A program made the translations under genes and the position numbers. A model generated the notes under the pieces. That model ran no database searches and had not been told where the DNA came from. It saw nothing but the letters and a program-made list of their open reading frames with translations. Shown in pieces: positions 45,407-57,800 of a stretch of 64,000 nt of DNA. Positions within the stretch are counted from its first letter, which is position 1. Each line of letters begins with the position of its first letter. The stretch lies in assembly GCA_001600455.1 (NCBI GenBank), contig BCKC01000009.1:1426001-1490000 (forward strand), in the 5' to 3' direction. The stretch is from Endocalyx cinctus (taxonomy: Eukaryota > Ascomycota > Sordariomycetes > Amphisphaeriales > Apiosporaceae).

Positions 45407-46720
45407 AGCGACGGAGACCTAAGCGAGGAATCATTGTTCTGATTGTTTATTATGATGATGATGATCTGTTTTACGGTCACTTGTTTGCTTTTCGATACTG
45501 TACTCGGAGTAATATACGGGGAACGCGATGATGACAATGACAACGATGATCTTATGACGAATCCTGTGGAGTCATGTCTTTCTTCTACCTCTCCTATGCA
45601 TTGCATGCGATGGGCGTTTTTCTTCTTTTTTTCTTCTTTTTTTTTTATACATATTAGGTTAATGGGGAACACACGCAAAGGCACTGGGCTTGCATATATC
45701 GACGGTTAAAAAGGAATTCGAATATATCGAACGATGACCCCCTTCTCACCTTGACATATCTCGATTTGACGCTCTGGAATACCTCTCCTAGAAAACATGG
45801 TCTAATATTACGACACCTGGAATGTCGGTCAGCCGGAAAGGAGGGAGGATTCAATGACCAAGTATCAAGTTACAAGTCTGGCCTGACAAATCACACAGTT
45901 GACTTGAATAGTTTTTGGTTTCTTCTTTTATCTCTGTTTTTCTTCCGGGTTGTCCATGATTGTTCAGAGTATACCGGGGAAAGAATGTTAGGATAGGGGC
46001 ATGTTTTTTTTATACAAGGCTTATTTGCATTTTAAACGATGATTTTGTTTTATTTTATTCCCTGTCCCTTGTTGTTCCTGTGTCGATGTACCGAACCGTA
46101 TATTGCGTTTCTTGCCGTTTCGGTGACGGTATCAGGACAGGATAGGGGTAGGAGAGTAGAGAAGAAGAGTAATGCGGGAGTGAACGAGTTCGTGAACTCG
46201 GAAGAAGAAGTGGTGTTTAGAAATATAGTAACAAGATATGTGAATATGATCAATAATTTTTATACTTGTCTTTTCTACCCTGTCGATATGTCTCGATGGT
46301 TTGAAGTATTTACGGAAATGAGTGCTGCTGATCACTCTATATATTAGGTATCTGCCCCCTCCTCTCAACTTTTTTTTTATTTCTTATAGACATCCTGCGC
46401 TCAGATACTCATGAGACAACTTGGGTGCCATATAGCTTATAAATAAATGATGGCATTGATTACGAGAGAGGGAGACGTGGAGAGAAGATAATATTGCACA
46501 AAGAAGGGAGAGGTTACGCTAAAAGGTACTGGGTTTTACAAATTACCAAGCCTGCAAGCCTCCACTAAATTGGGGTTAGCGTACTTGCTGCTTTTGCTCA
46601 GGCTCGGCTCAGGCTATCCTCAGTTACTTGACTGAGGGAGGCATTTATGAAAAGTGATGCATAAAGAAGCAACCCTGGTAGTAGCCTGCGTAATAGACCT
46701 CGTAAGGGTCCTAGTAACAG
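45407..46720. other. Region downstream of CDC14
   Basis: T-rich, 3'-UTR-like sequence with ATG-repeat DNA near 45450 and no recognisable gene. Short open frames near 46040-46350 lie on both strands and carry no domain. Confidence 0.5.
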
Positions 46721-46729
46721 TCCTTAATA

Positions 46730-47145
46730 TATATACTTTTGACGTTTAAGTCGCTTGTTCTTTTAAACGAAGTATAGATACTATCTTATACCCGGATCAT
46801 AAGCTGAGGATAAAACTTAAAGTGTTAGAAACGAAGGCCTTAGAATAATTTTGGAAGGAAACCTTAAAGCAGCCCTAAGTAAAGTCCAAAGCCTACGCTT
46901 ATAAGGGGATCAACCACCTGTTCTCGCGCTTATAGCCGGTTATGCCGTCACGTCAACGGTTAGCCGATCTCCTGATCACCGGCGCAAGCCTCCGAAGCCA
47001 AGCGGGGCAAGTAATACTCGACGCCCTAGCAGACCTCTACACTAGTAGGATAGAAATATATTATCCGGGACTTAAACCAAGCTATAGACCACCCTATATA
47101 ATATTCCCTGACAAATACACCTCAACTATAACTCCTGAATCATAA
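46730..47145 (+). pseudogene. Unidentified coding relic, perhaps from a transposon
   Basis: One plus-strand frame reads as protein-like sequence (ILYPDHKLRIKLKVLETKALE, then FWKETLKQ, VKSKAYAYKGINHLFSRL) broken by in-frame TAA and TAG codons, then an open stretch from 46942 with RSQAGQVILDALADLYTSR. The broken codons and position beside a dead P450 suggest decay. The opening faintly recalls hAT-type transposases, but I cannot assign it. Confidence 0.22.
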
Positions 47146-47310
47146 TTTGACCTATGTTGGCCAAGGCTTCGAGGTAACTTAGCCGCCTGCTTTGATTACT
47201 CTGCTCATGACATGGTTATCCAAGACTACACAAGGCGTAGATATGAGTAGCCCGGTAGTGCTAAGTAATTCGTGAGATATAGTGCACATCAGCATATACT
47301 TTGGACGCTT

Positions 47311-48964
47311 TTACTTGACCAAAACTCTGACGCCTTTGCTTCCAGGCAGGGGCATTGGTTTTATGAGATCAAAAGCGAAATCCACGTCCCTCCTGCTCGT
47401 CTCGAACAGCTCGAGGTCGTGACGACGGAATATAGTAGCCAAGGCAACATGCAACTCCATCATTGCCAACGTCTTGCCGACGCAGCCCCTCGCTCCGCGG
47501 CTGAAAGACACAAGGTATTGGTCCAGCGGCCTCGAGCCATCTGGCCCCCTCGGACTTCCTAACCACCTCTCTGGCCTGAACTCCCCGGAATCTGGAAATA
47601 TCTTTTCATTCGTGTGCATATGGAAAGCATCCATTCCTACCGGCGTGTTGGGGGGTATTTTCCAGTCGTAATACCCGAGGCTGAATAGACGGTTCACGCG
47701 CGGGAGTCTTTGCACAGATCCGAAAAACAGCCTCAAAGCTTTGGGAGATCATGTTAATGGCTACTCCAAGTTTGAGGTTATATAGGGAGATATACCTTCC
47801 ATAATGACAGCACTCAAATAAGGGAGTGTCTCGAGCTACTCCCAGGACAAAATTCTAACAGGGTCTGGCATAAAGTGCTCCAGTTCCGACGTCAAACGGT
47901 CTTGTATAGTAGGATTATACAGAATATGGAACGTGGCTACTATAAGCGTCCACGTGGTAGTCTCGATGCCGGCTCCATTAATTAGGAAGGCCTCCTGGGT
48001 CAGCCTATCCAAAGACTTATTAATCTACGAAAGATTTGATTCAAGAATACCGTGGAAAATAGTTGGCTTTAGGATATAAGACGCCATTTCCGATTGTATT
48101 TTCCGTACACGACGTCTCATATCCTATTACAAAACTAGTCAGTCCGAATCTTTTTTTATAGACACTGAGTTATGAATTTACACTACGAAACTGGACCAAT
48201 AGCTTTGCTGCCGGCACTAGAAAGTTGCTAATACTATCGGGTAAGTACTTGATTATTATGCCTATTATTGGAAAATAAGTAGCATAATGACCGATCAACG
48301 CAATATTCGACATGGCTTCGGGAATTGGAGAAGTAAAATCTGGCTTGTCGGAGGTGTCAGAAGAATAGCCAAACGCAAGCTCCATAATCATGTCACAAGT
48401 CATTCCCGCCCACAAATAATGAAGATTGACGGGCTTCCCGCTGCCTTTGAACTCGGTGGAAAGCCGATAAGAAACCCAGTCAACAATATTTTGAAGGTCT
48501 GGGTTGTAGCTTCGGACGCGGCTCTGCGAAAAGAAAGAGGCGATTGCGTCCCGACGTTCCTTGTGGTCCTCGGCCTTTACTATGCTAAGGGTGGAGTCCG
48601 GATGGCTGAGGCGGTATCGAAATCTTTCGATTTTATCGATGGGCCTAGACTGATGGTTGTTACAAAAAATAACATTGTAATAGTCCGGATCGTCGATGTG
48701 AAGCTCATCAGGCGTGATTCGGACTATAGGGCCATATTTCTCATGGAGACGCTTCACTTGAAAGGCAAATTGGCCCCCACCCTGACTGAAAAAGTCATAA
48801 TATGCTTCGTACCAGTAGGTCAACGCAGCGATTTTCGGCCCAGGGAAACTAGCAATGGGACTCCAATAAAATCTATGAAATATCAGTATCGTGTGATAAA
48901 AAACGTAGAGAATCAGTAATGATAGCAATATATTCAAGCTGCTGAGGGTATATTGGATATCCAT
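47311..48964 (-). pseudogene. Cytochrome P450 pseudogene
   Basis: Exon 1 (48182-48964) starts MDIQYTLSSLN with an N-terminal membrane anchor, then a PGPKIAA proline hinge and RITPDELHIDDP. Exon 2 starts at 48123. The I-helix oxygen-binding motif GAGIETTTW is present, as are the meander FRPERW and the heme loop FSRGARGCVG with its Cys ligand in the last exon. Splice sites look intact, including the junction leading into ALRLFFGSV. Two in-frame TAG codons break the middle: 48025-48027 and 47836-47838. Intact relatives are ER-bound monooxygenases of fungal secondary metabolism, and the overall pattern recalls terpenoid-type P450s. Both TAGs could come from CAG by C-to-T change, the RIP type. An annotator may have split this gene into two or three fragments. 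It is divergent from the SDR gene. Confidence 0.85.
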
Positions 48965-49615
48965 GACGGCGGCACAATGCTGCAAGGCAAAATTAGAGCC
49001 AATTCACTCCATAATACAACATTTTATAAAAAGGGATAGTTAACTGGAGGTAAGCTTGCAGCTTACAGAAGGGCCTGAGTCTCTAGCCGTCTGATTGGCG
49101 GGAGGCGCAAAAGGTGGGACAGGGTCTTGGCTTTTTATTATTGCGAACAGTAACTGTGCCCGCTGGGTAGAAGGATCTGAGTGAGACTCAGGCATTCCCA
49201 TTAAGTTTGTGGAGAGTCATTTGGTATGCGATGTGTCAAGAGCTGAAAAGGGGGTGGGGTAAGGATTGGGGGAAACGTGGTGGTGGTACGAGCCGTACTG
49301 GAAGAGCGCGAACTTTGGTGAATCGAGGAGATATTGTTAATTTCACCGCTCCGACGGCATTTTCGAAGGCCGACGTAGCATTTGGATTTTTCATGCGCTT
49401 CTCCTTTCCGAAAAGCCGGTTGGCGATCAAGCTGGAAGAAAGATGACGTAAGCACGTGGCTACATGAACTGGATTTCAACTTTTCCACTCAAGCTTCGTT
49501 CCCCTCGTATCTAATACCTCACATTCGGCGAAACTTAGTTGACTAGTCGAATCCATATAATTGGTAAGGATTCAAACAGGCACATGGTTTTGTACTTACT
49601 CACATTTGAACAACC
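48965..49615. other. Divergent region between P450 pseudogene and SDR
   Basis: About 650 bases that would hold the promoters of both genes. Open frames at 49200-49490 on both strands overlap each other and have no domain. No clear regulator site seen. Confidence 0.5.
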
Positions 49616-50660
49616 ATGATGTTTGTCGTTTTTATATCAGGAGTAAATAAAGGTACACGCACCATGGGCTCCTTGAACTTCAGCCTAATTTTATTAACAT
49701 CTATGTCCGTTTCCAGGTATCGGCCAAGGTTTTGCTAAAGCCTATCTCTCTCGGCCAAATCACACCGTTATCGGCAGTATCCGCGAAAGCGCCTCTGGTA
49801 CCGATTCCTTCAAGGAACTCCAGTCATTCGAACCAGCAGAGGGGTCCAAGCTTATCATCGTCACAATTGAAAGTAGTTCTCCCACAGACGCTGGGGTGGC
49901 GATCCAAAAAGTCAAGGATGCCGGGATTGAGCACCTGGACCTCGTGATCGCTAATGCGGGCGGAAGCGTGCTTCCTACGACGCCGCTCGACAGCGTCAGT
50001 TTCGAGGAGATGACCGCGATGTACCAAGTAAATGCTTTGGGGCCTTTAACTCTGCATCAGGCGTGTCGGCCTCTGCTCCAAAAGGCCAGGAATCCGAAGT
50101 GGGCGTCAATTTCGACGGGGGGCGCGTCAATTGAGATGATGGGCAAGATCCGATCTTGGGACGGGTCGTCGTACGCTGCGGCTAAGGCGGCGTTGAATTG
50201 GATTACGCGGTAAGAATGGCTGCTTTTCTCGTGTAACTCGCAAACGCTATCCCCCCCTCGCGCGAATCGAAACTCTGGTGGTGGAATTTCGTGTTTCATG
50301 GTTTTATGACGCTAATCGGAGACAGTGCCATACACTTTACGAACGAGGATATGGTCGTTTTTGCCATGAACCCGAGGTGAGTCGCTGCAGTGAATCTGTG
50401 GTTATTTCTTAGCTTATGCTAACGAGGAAGAAAGTCTCGTCCAGACCGGGCCGGGTAATTGGATTGCCCAGCGGTGGGGGTTGGAGAAGGCCCCGTACAC
50501 GATCGAGGAGAGCGTGGCGGGTATGATGAAAATTGTGAGTTATTCCGCGACAACCAAACTTGATTTCAGTGCTAACACGATAGTAAAGCTTGATAATGCC
50601 ACCCGGGAGAAAGACGGTGGGAAGTTTATTCGGTTCAGTGGCGAGGAGTTGCCTTGGTAG
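49616..50660 (+). CDS. Short-chain dehydrogenase/reductase (SDR)
   Basis: Five exons (49616-49652, 49717-50209, 50326-50376, 50435-50534, 50589-50660) join in frame to 250 aa, the usual classical SDR length. The NAD(P)-binding motif SGVNKGIG spans the first junction. Next come NAGGS, the catalytic Ser region STGGAS and the YAAAK motif with Tyr about 165 and Lys about 169. It should be a cytosolic NAD(P)H-dependent oxidoreductase; the NKGIG start and short form recall ketoreductases of the norsolorinic-acid reductase and C-factor type, but the substrate is unknown. No stop breaks the frame, unlike the neighbouring P450. The two ATGs at the start are adjacent; either could be used. The exon 4 acceptor (AAAG) and exon 5 acceptor (TAAAG) are weak but keep frame. 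Confidence 0.88.
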
Positions 50661-52053
50661 TCAACTAGGAGTGGTAAATAAAGTAGCATCATAGACTACG
50701 CGGCTGATATTCTAAGCAAAACTGTTACATTATTGTAGGGTCGTATACGGAAGCCCAGAGGTGACACTGGCTAACTAGGAAAAAATTAAAATTCCATTAC
50801 GTATACAGCAGGGGTGTATATTAAAAATTAACGCACAGTATAGGGATTTCTTTTTCAAAAGGATTTATCTAAGAAGTACTTTTCCACTTAATTACTTAGT
50901 AAAAGTACTTAAGAACATAAGAATTAGAAATATATTATCTCTATTTTTAATAAATACATATTAATTATAACGTACTTACAACTATAAGTACAGCGTACTT
51001 ACTACTATAATTACAGCGTATTTACCACTATAATTATAGCGTACTTACCACTATATTTATAGCGTACTTACTATCACCATATATGCTGTCGCATACTATC
51101 GCGTTTATATACTATCGCATATACCATCGCATATATAATGATATGTATGGTGGTAAGTAAGTAAGTATGGTTCGAAGATTGGGTTAGATCCGACAGGACG
51201 TTACACCAACAATGCATGTATATTTTATTTTGGCTTTAAAATAAAACGTTAATACACAAAAAATCTTTCTTTACTTTTGTTTCTTCTTCTTCTTTCTTTT
51301 CTTTTTTCTCTCGCTATGAACGATGTCGTTTAAGATAATTATTCCCTGCTCCGGTAGTTTCTAACCTTGTTTACTGTTAGATGAACCTAACTCTAAAACG
51401 ACTAATTTTAGGGAGTCACTGCCCTTTATGGAACGCTGACGTAGGCGCGCTGACAGTGAAAAGTGCTAAAAGTGCTCGGCGATAAAAATTAATTTACTGC
51501 CGTTGGTACTCCGTACAATATTTACTTTCATCATCTTTACACAAAAAAAAAGTGTTTCATTTCTGAGAGACTCGGATATCATTCATTCTTGGTATTTTAT
51601 TCTTTACTTATCAGAATATCAATCTTTTTTTTTTTTTTTGGTTCGTTCATTTTTTCCTGTCTTTTATTCAGGTCTCTCTCTATCCTTTCTCTCTGATCGA
51701 CCAAGCTGTTTCTGTTTTATTGTGACCTTATCTCTCTAAGCTCTGTTTAGGGACAAAACCACACACATGCTGTCTACCATCATCCACATTCCTTTTTTAT
51801 TCTCTAAATTACAAAATCTTCAACCTCTCCAATGTAGAATAGGAAAGCTAGAGGAGTAGGGAAGTAGAATTCAATGTGTAAAAGAGAGGGGGAGGGTCAT
51901 TCTTTTCATCTTTTGGAGCTGTGCACGTAAACGCATAAGCCTTTGTGTTTCTCCCACAAAAAAAAAAAAAAAAAAAAAAAAACCTGCCCAGGTTACTCAT
52001 ACCACCACCTACATATCTGGTCTCATCATCACCAGTTTGCTTAATCCCTGAGA
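50661..52053. other. AT-rich intergenic region
   Basis: Contains the 23-base tandem repeat listed separately (50971-51077), TA-rich DNA around it, a TACTCCGTA word at 51507-51515, and T- and A-tracts (51624-51640, 51957-51981). No gene recognised. Confidence 0.55.
50971..51077. repeat. Degenerate 23-base tandem repeat
   Basis: Four consecutive units of the pattern CGTACTTACCACTATAATTATAG start at 50971, 50994, 51017 and 51040, and a partial fifth starts at 51063. Several differences between units are C versus T. A reversed GGTAAGTAAGTA segment follows near 51150-51166. Confidence 0.8.
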
Positions 52054-54219
52054 ATGCCCGGGGAAGAACAGCCCAGCCATGTAATGCACCCCGCCCGGAA
52101 CTTGGATACATCACCGCGAAAACGTAAACCATGGCCCAGATACCTTTACTTAATACTGATGGTGGCCGTGGTAGCCATTATCGTGGGATCCATCGTGGGA
52201 GAAGTTGAAAGACACCGTAGAAAGAGAGAGCATGATAAAATTGTGAGTACCTAATCAATCTCCCCCCCCCCCCCCCCCCCCCCCCCCCCCTTTCCACTTT
52301 CCATGCTCAATGCCATATTTATATAATATATATATAATCCAAGACTCTCTTAGGAAAGCAAAAGGGGAATAGGTACCCCAATCTCAGAGTAGCATATCCG
52401 TAAATTTAACTTAAACTCCTAACATTGATCTGTGCTCCCTAGACACCGACAGACCCTACCCGGGCTCGCGTCAACCTGGGTTATGCCCAGTATCAAGGGC
52501 AGTTTGTCGGCCACAATGGCGGCGTAGCGCAGTATCTCGGGATGCGGTACGCGGCGCCTCCGACCGAGAATCTGCGGTTCAGGGCGCCGGTCAAACCGCT
52601 CAATCGGTCCGGTGACCAGCTCGCCCACTCCTTCAAGCCGCTCTGCCTCGGGACCGGAGATCCGTGGCCCGTGTTCGAGGGATGGCCGAAGAATGAGGAT
52701 TGTCTGTATGTGAACGTCTGGGGCCCCGCCAACGCGTCGACCGATGCGCGCTTGCCCGTCTGGCTCTTTATTCAGGGAGGTGGCTACACTCAAAACGCCA
52801 ACGCGAACTGGAACGGGACCGAGATCGTGCAGCGGTCCGGCGGCAACGTCATCTTCGTCAACTTCAATTATCGCGTCGGACTTTGGGGTTTTCTGGCAAG
52901 CGAAAAGGTCCGCGAAGACGGGGACCTGAACGCGGGACTCTTGGATCAGAGGATGGTCATGCGTTGGGTACGCGACCACATCGACCAGTTCGGGGGAGAC
53001 CCCAACCACGTCGTCATTCAGGGCGTCTCGGCCGGGGCCGGCTCCGTCGCCTTGCACCTCGTCGCCCACAACGGCACCGACTTCGACCCCGGAAACGAGG
53101 ACGAGAAGTTTTTCGTTGGCGCCATTGGCGAGTCTGTCTTCTTCCCGGCCCAGCCCCACGTCTCCGAGTTGGAGTGGCAGTTTGATCGCGCACTGGAGCA
53201 GACCGGATGCCAAAGAGACGGCGGGAAAAAAACCGCCATGGAATGTCTACGACACGTCGGCATCCACAGGTTACAGACCGTGGTCAACGTCGGCTCATTG
53301 TTTCCTGGCAAACCAGAAGGCGACTATTTCGGATATTTCCCCCATTTCTACTGGACGCCATGCATAGACGGGGATTTTCTCGTCGACCTGCCCTATCGCT
53401 TGCTTGAGCAGGGACGTTTCGTTGACGTGCCTGTCCTCATGAGGAGCACGACGGATGGTAAGTTATTCTTTTTAATCACCCAATTTTCTTGAAATCCTTC
53501 TTTTGATCTAAAAGGAATAGAGTATTTCGTTTTACTAATGATGCCACGCAGAGGGCACTATTTTCACACCTAATATCGACTCAATAGAGCAGTTTGGCTC
53601 GTTTCTGGAAACTAATTATCCCGGTCTCGGCTACTCTGACACGGATCGCGTATTAGCACAGTATCCGTTGCAGGACCCTCTTCCCGCACACTCGGGGCGC
53701 CGGTACCCCTCGGCGGCGAAGGCATACGGCGAAGCGACGTTTATTTGCCCCGGAATCTACGTTCTTGACTCGTACATGCGAAAACAACAGAATCAAGGAA
53801 AGACGGAAATTCAAGCATGGGGATACCGGTACGACGTATACGATGCCGGAAATTTCAACCTCGGGCTAGGCGTCCCGCACGTGTTCGAAGTTTGGGCCGT
53901 CTTCGGCACCGACATGCTGCCCGGGCTCGTCCCCCAGTCTATGATCACGTATAAGAAGGAAATTGTCCCCATCGTCATGGACTACTGGCTCTCGTTCGTC
54001 CGGACGCTGAACCCGTCCACGCTGAAAAACGAGAGCGCGCCCGTCTGGGAAGATTGGTCTTCTTCTAATTCTACCGTGGACAACAATGATTTTTCTTCCC
54101 TGGTAGGTAGGAGGCTGGTCCTGGATACGGGTGTGAACCTTACTATGGAATACGTCCCTGAAAATCAGAGGAATAGATGCGAACTTTGGTGGTCTTTATC
54201 TGATAAAACAAACCAATAA
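52054..54219 (+). CDS. Type-B carboxylesterase (alpha/beta hydrolase), membrane-anchored
   Basis: Three exons (52054-52242, 52443-53457, 53552-54219) join in frame to 623 aa. Exon 1 encodes a short basic N-terminus and one membrane helix (about residues 30-50, YLYLILMVAVVAIIVGSIVG), then a basic run, which suggests a type II anchor with the enzyme in the secretory lumen or outside. The esterase domain has YLGMRYAAPP, NEDCLYVNVW, the oxyanion segment FIQGGGYTQ and the nucleophile GVSAGAGS (Ser about 259, in place of the usual GESAG). The triad is completed by Glu about 402 (DEGTIF, at the second junction) and His about 511 (GVPHVFEVW). Several N-glycosylation sites fit export. The substrate is unknown; relatives hydrolyse lipid, polyketide or xenobiotic esters. 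The first intron contains a 29-base poly-C tract. Confidence 0.9.
52262..52290. repeat. Poly-C tract inside an intron
   Basis: About 29 consecutive C residues, 20 bases after the first donor site of the carboxylesterase gene. Such runs are prone to slippage and assembly error, so the intron length is uncertain, but the exons on both sides keep frame regardless. Confidence 0.9.
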
Positions 54220-54806
54220 GAAAGTTGACCTTGCTTTTTTTATCAGATACACCCCCATCCACACACATACGTATGTATAATTAAATTAGACTTATTGACG
54301 CAAGAAGAAATGGAACTTAGAGGGAAGGAAAAGAAATGGGAAACGTCTAATTGATCAAAAGGCGGGAAACTTGGGTTGATTTGGCGTATTGATGGAATTC
54401 CATGACTGTAAAGAAACGTCACGAGAACGTATATATGGATAGAACAGTATTTTTAATACAAAAAAGAAAGTATACATACCTAAGTTCACGGTTAATCTTT
54501 GAAGATTCGGGGATTCGATAAGTGCACTAAATATGAAGCTAGAACAGCATGACTTTCTTACTTTATTTCGATGGAACTTTAGCCTAGATTGAGGTCTCGT
54601 CTCGTTAATTCCTTTTATCATATAGTTTTTTTGCTGAACTATTTCAGTGAGTATCTATATAGATTATAGGCCAAATACTCCCGAGCGACAGAAAATGAGT
54701 TGTAAATAAAGACAAGATCTAAAATATATACCACTACTACAAATCATATCCCTCCGCCAAGGAGATCGTTTCCCAGAAACTATAGTCCCACGTTAAACCT
54801 CAATTT
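54220..54806. other. Convergent 3' region
   Basis: AT-rich sequence between the carboxylesterase and DPH6 stop codons. A short minus-strand frame at 54355-54621 has no domain. Nothing else seen. Confidence 0.55.
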
Positions 54807-57800
54807 TCAAGCCCCGTATCCCTCGAACACAGTCTCGTATATACACACGACAGCCAACCGCCCCCCCCTCCCATCCCACAACGAATGACAAGGAATTACA
54901 GCTAACGGCGATGCGACGGTAGCGGAAGGGGGAACGCGATGGTTATGATCCGCGTATACGAGCTTCGGTTTTAGATTTAGTATCTTCTCGGGCGAAAAAG
55001 GAGGCAATACCTTCTGTAACGAGTCCACGACAGTATTCGTCGCTCGGCTAACCTCTGTTTCGAGCGCGTCTACCGATCGCTGCTCGGGAGGGTAAATAGC
55101 GACGGTACTTTGCACGAACACAAGATCGCCTCCCTCTCGGGAATCGGTTACGACGACGTGATGTACGTCGACTCCCGCGGACGGGTTGGGCGACGAGCAG
55201 ACGCGTACGGAACCGGTAGATATCCCTGCCAATCCGGCGAAGGCGTGCCATTCGACGCCGGCGCCTCTGGGTAATTCCTCGACTTCGGCGGCGAAGACGA
55301 AGGGAACGTTCGTCGCCGACTTCTTCGGCGTACCATCATCGTTATCAATATCGTTCGTACCGGCTGAAATTACGTCCCAATCGAGAAGCGTTCGCTCGTT
55401 TTCGTCCTCTTCGCCGGCGTACGACATATATTGAGGATTGAACCTCCGATCCCAGAGGTCGGGGCCGGATTCATCATCGTCATCGTCTTCTTCGTCGTCG
55501 TCGGAATATAGATGCGCCGAAATCCACGCGCGCGAAGCGAGTATCGCTTTTTCCGCGATCGGCGAGGAAGCGGACGTTTGGTGATCCGCCGCCGACGCGC
55601 GAGGGAAGTACGCGACGGCGCCGGTCCACCACTTGACCTTCATCTCGAGACCGACGCGCCACAGGTGCTGCAACGCCAGGGCGATCTGCGTCTCGGTCGC
55701 GTTCGGGCCCGCGGGAGGAAACGTCATCGAGGCCGGCGAGAGCGGTATCTGACCCGCGATACGCACGGCCAAAGGTCCCGAACCGACGGCGGAAGAAGGA
55801 GGAGGAGGGGAAAAAATCGGACAGGAGACGGCCTGGCTGTAAGGGCCGATGTTGGCGGGTGCCCAGTACGACCGGCTCTGGACGTGCAGGCCGGCGGCCC
55901 GGTCGCCGACGCTCAGGATCACGGCGACGGCGGCGTCGCCGTTGCCGAGGGGTTCGCCGCACGAGACGGTGACGCGGGCGGGCGGGTTGGGCTCCTCGAA
56001 GAGGGAGCCGTAGATCTCGTTAATGAGGGGGAAATCGGACATCCGCCTTAACAGCACGACGCTGTGGGTGATTGCGGCGGGCCGGAGAGAATTCTCGCTC
56101 AGTCGTTGGCGGATACGGGACACGATTCGGGATGTCTGGCTGACGACGTCATCTCGGGTTTGACCTTCTTCTGCGGAACCAAAGAAACACCATTCCCCCT
56201 GACGAGTGCCATGGGAAAAGAGGCGAAGTTGGGATGTAAGGCCAGTAGTACTATTATCGGATAACTTCAATTTTTGCATATGTATATCTGTGCTCTGAGA
56301 CGGTGGTAATGATGCGAAAGGGCCCTCTTGATTTTGGTCAAGTATAGAGTGAAGCACATGTTCGAATAGCAGATCAAGAAGCCCCGGGACCGGTATGAGA
56401 GGAGATGAAGTCGGCGTTTTTTCTTCTTTCATCTCGACGACCGCGCCCCCATCCTTAAAACTCAACCAGGAACATCCCCCACCTTCGCGAATAACCCTCT
56501 TCGCGTCACCGCGAACTACGATCCGGCCTTTAAACAAGGACCCGGGTCCGTCGACGACGAGGGTTTCGAACTCTCCACCCTCGCCCAGGACCGACCCGGA
56601 CCCGGATCCCGTCGACCCAAAGCGACGCATCGCGCGCTCGACGCGTCCCACGCCGGCCTCGCTCGCGACGTTTTCCCAAAGGAAGGACTCGTCGAGCCCC
56701 GCGCTCGCGACCTTGATTACGCGGGCCTCCAAGCCGGCCGCGGCCATGTCGCGGAGGAGCCGGGCATCGTCGGGACGACTGCTTCTTTTCGACTTGGCCG
56801 ACGGCGGAATGGTGGCGACGTTGTCGTCAAAGCTCGCGCTCGGACCGGGTAAGCCGGGGAATTGCCATAGGTACGCGAGCGGGGTGAGTCCTAATCTCAC
56901 TGCGACGGATTCGACGCGCGTGCGCTGGTACGTCGATAGTATAGCTCCCGCGCACAGGGCGTTAGCCTCGGGGTGCGCTTGGAGGACCCTGCACAGAAGT
57001 GGGACTAAGGACTCAGTTTCGTCTTCTTCTTCCGCCGAATTTTCGTTCGCATCTGGATCATCCGCGTCGTGATGGTGGGGTCGCCCCTCGTCTCGCATAT
57101 CAATACTGCTACCACCGAGTTGAGACTGGGTTGGGCTTGGCGATCGAAATATCTTCAGACTAATTTTAGCAGCAGTGGTAGTAAGTTCCGAGTCATCCAC
57201 ATTATCGTAGTCCTTTTTTTCGTCTTGAGTAGCCGGTAGCTTGTTTTCTCCCCGACGAGGATTATGCTGACGATGACGGTGATCGTAGCTGAGACCGGGG
57301 TGGACTGCCGTTCCCAGGATGGGCTGGCGGAAGAGAGGCAACCCGGTGGCTTGGGCATAGAGTGGGATGATCTGGTGGCCGACGGTCTGGTACATGAAAC
57401 TATTCAGATCCACTTCATCTTCGCGCATAGTAGTGGCAAAAGCGGTTGTAGCGCTGGTATGAGCGTATTCTTGCAACTTCTTGTTATCGCCATCATCACC
57501 AAGACCACGTGGGGACGACGATAGCGCTGAACCAGACTGTTGGGTGGTGCTAGTGGTGTCATCAGAGACGATCGACGCCGTCGTCTTGCTTAGTGAACCC
57601 TTTTCTTCAGGCTCCTCCCCTTCAGATCCGAGGGTACTAGGAAGAAAATGTCCGGATCCGTGGTCTCGCCTTGAGCTTGATTCAGGGATCAGGTCAGGAG
57701 GGGAAGGGGACGGAGGGTAGAGATTTGCAAGCGCCACGATCCGGTGTCCATTCCTTAGGCAGTGGAGAATTGAGTAGAAACTGTCTTTGCCCCCGGATAC

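Noticed and set aside
49200..49490. Open frames on both strands between the P450 relic and the SDR
   Set aside because: They overlap each other on opposite strands, lack domains, and lie in the expected divergent promoter.
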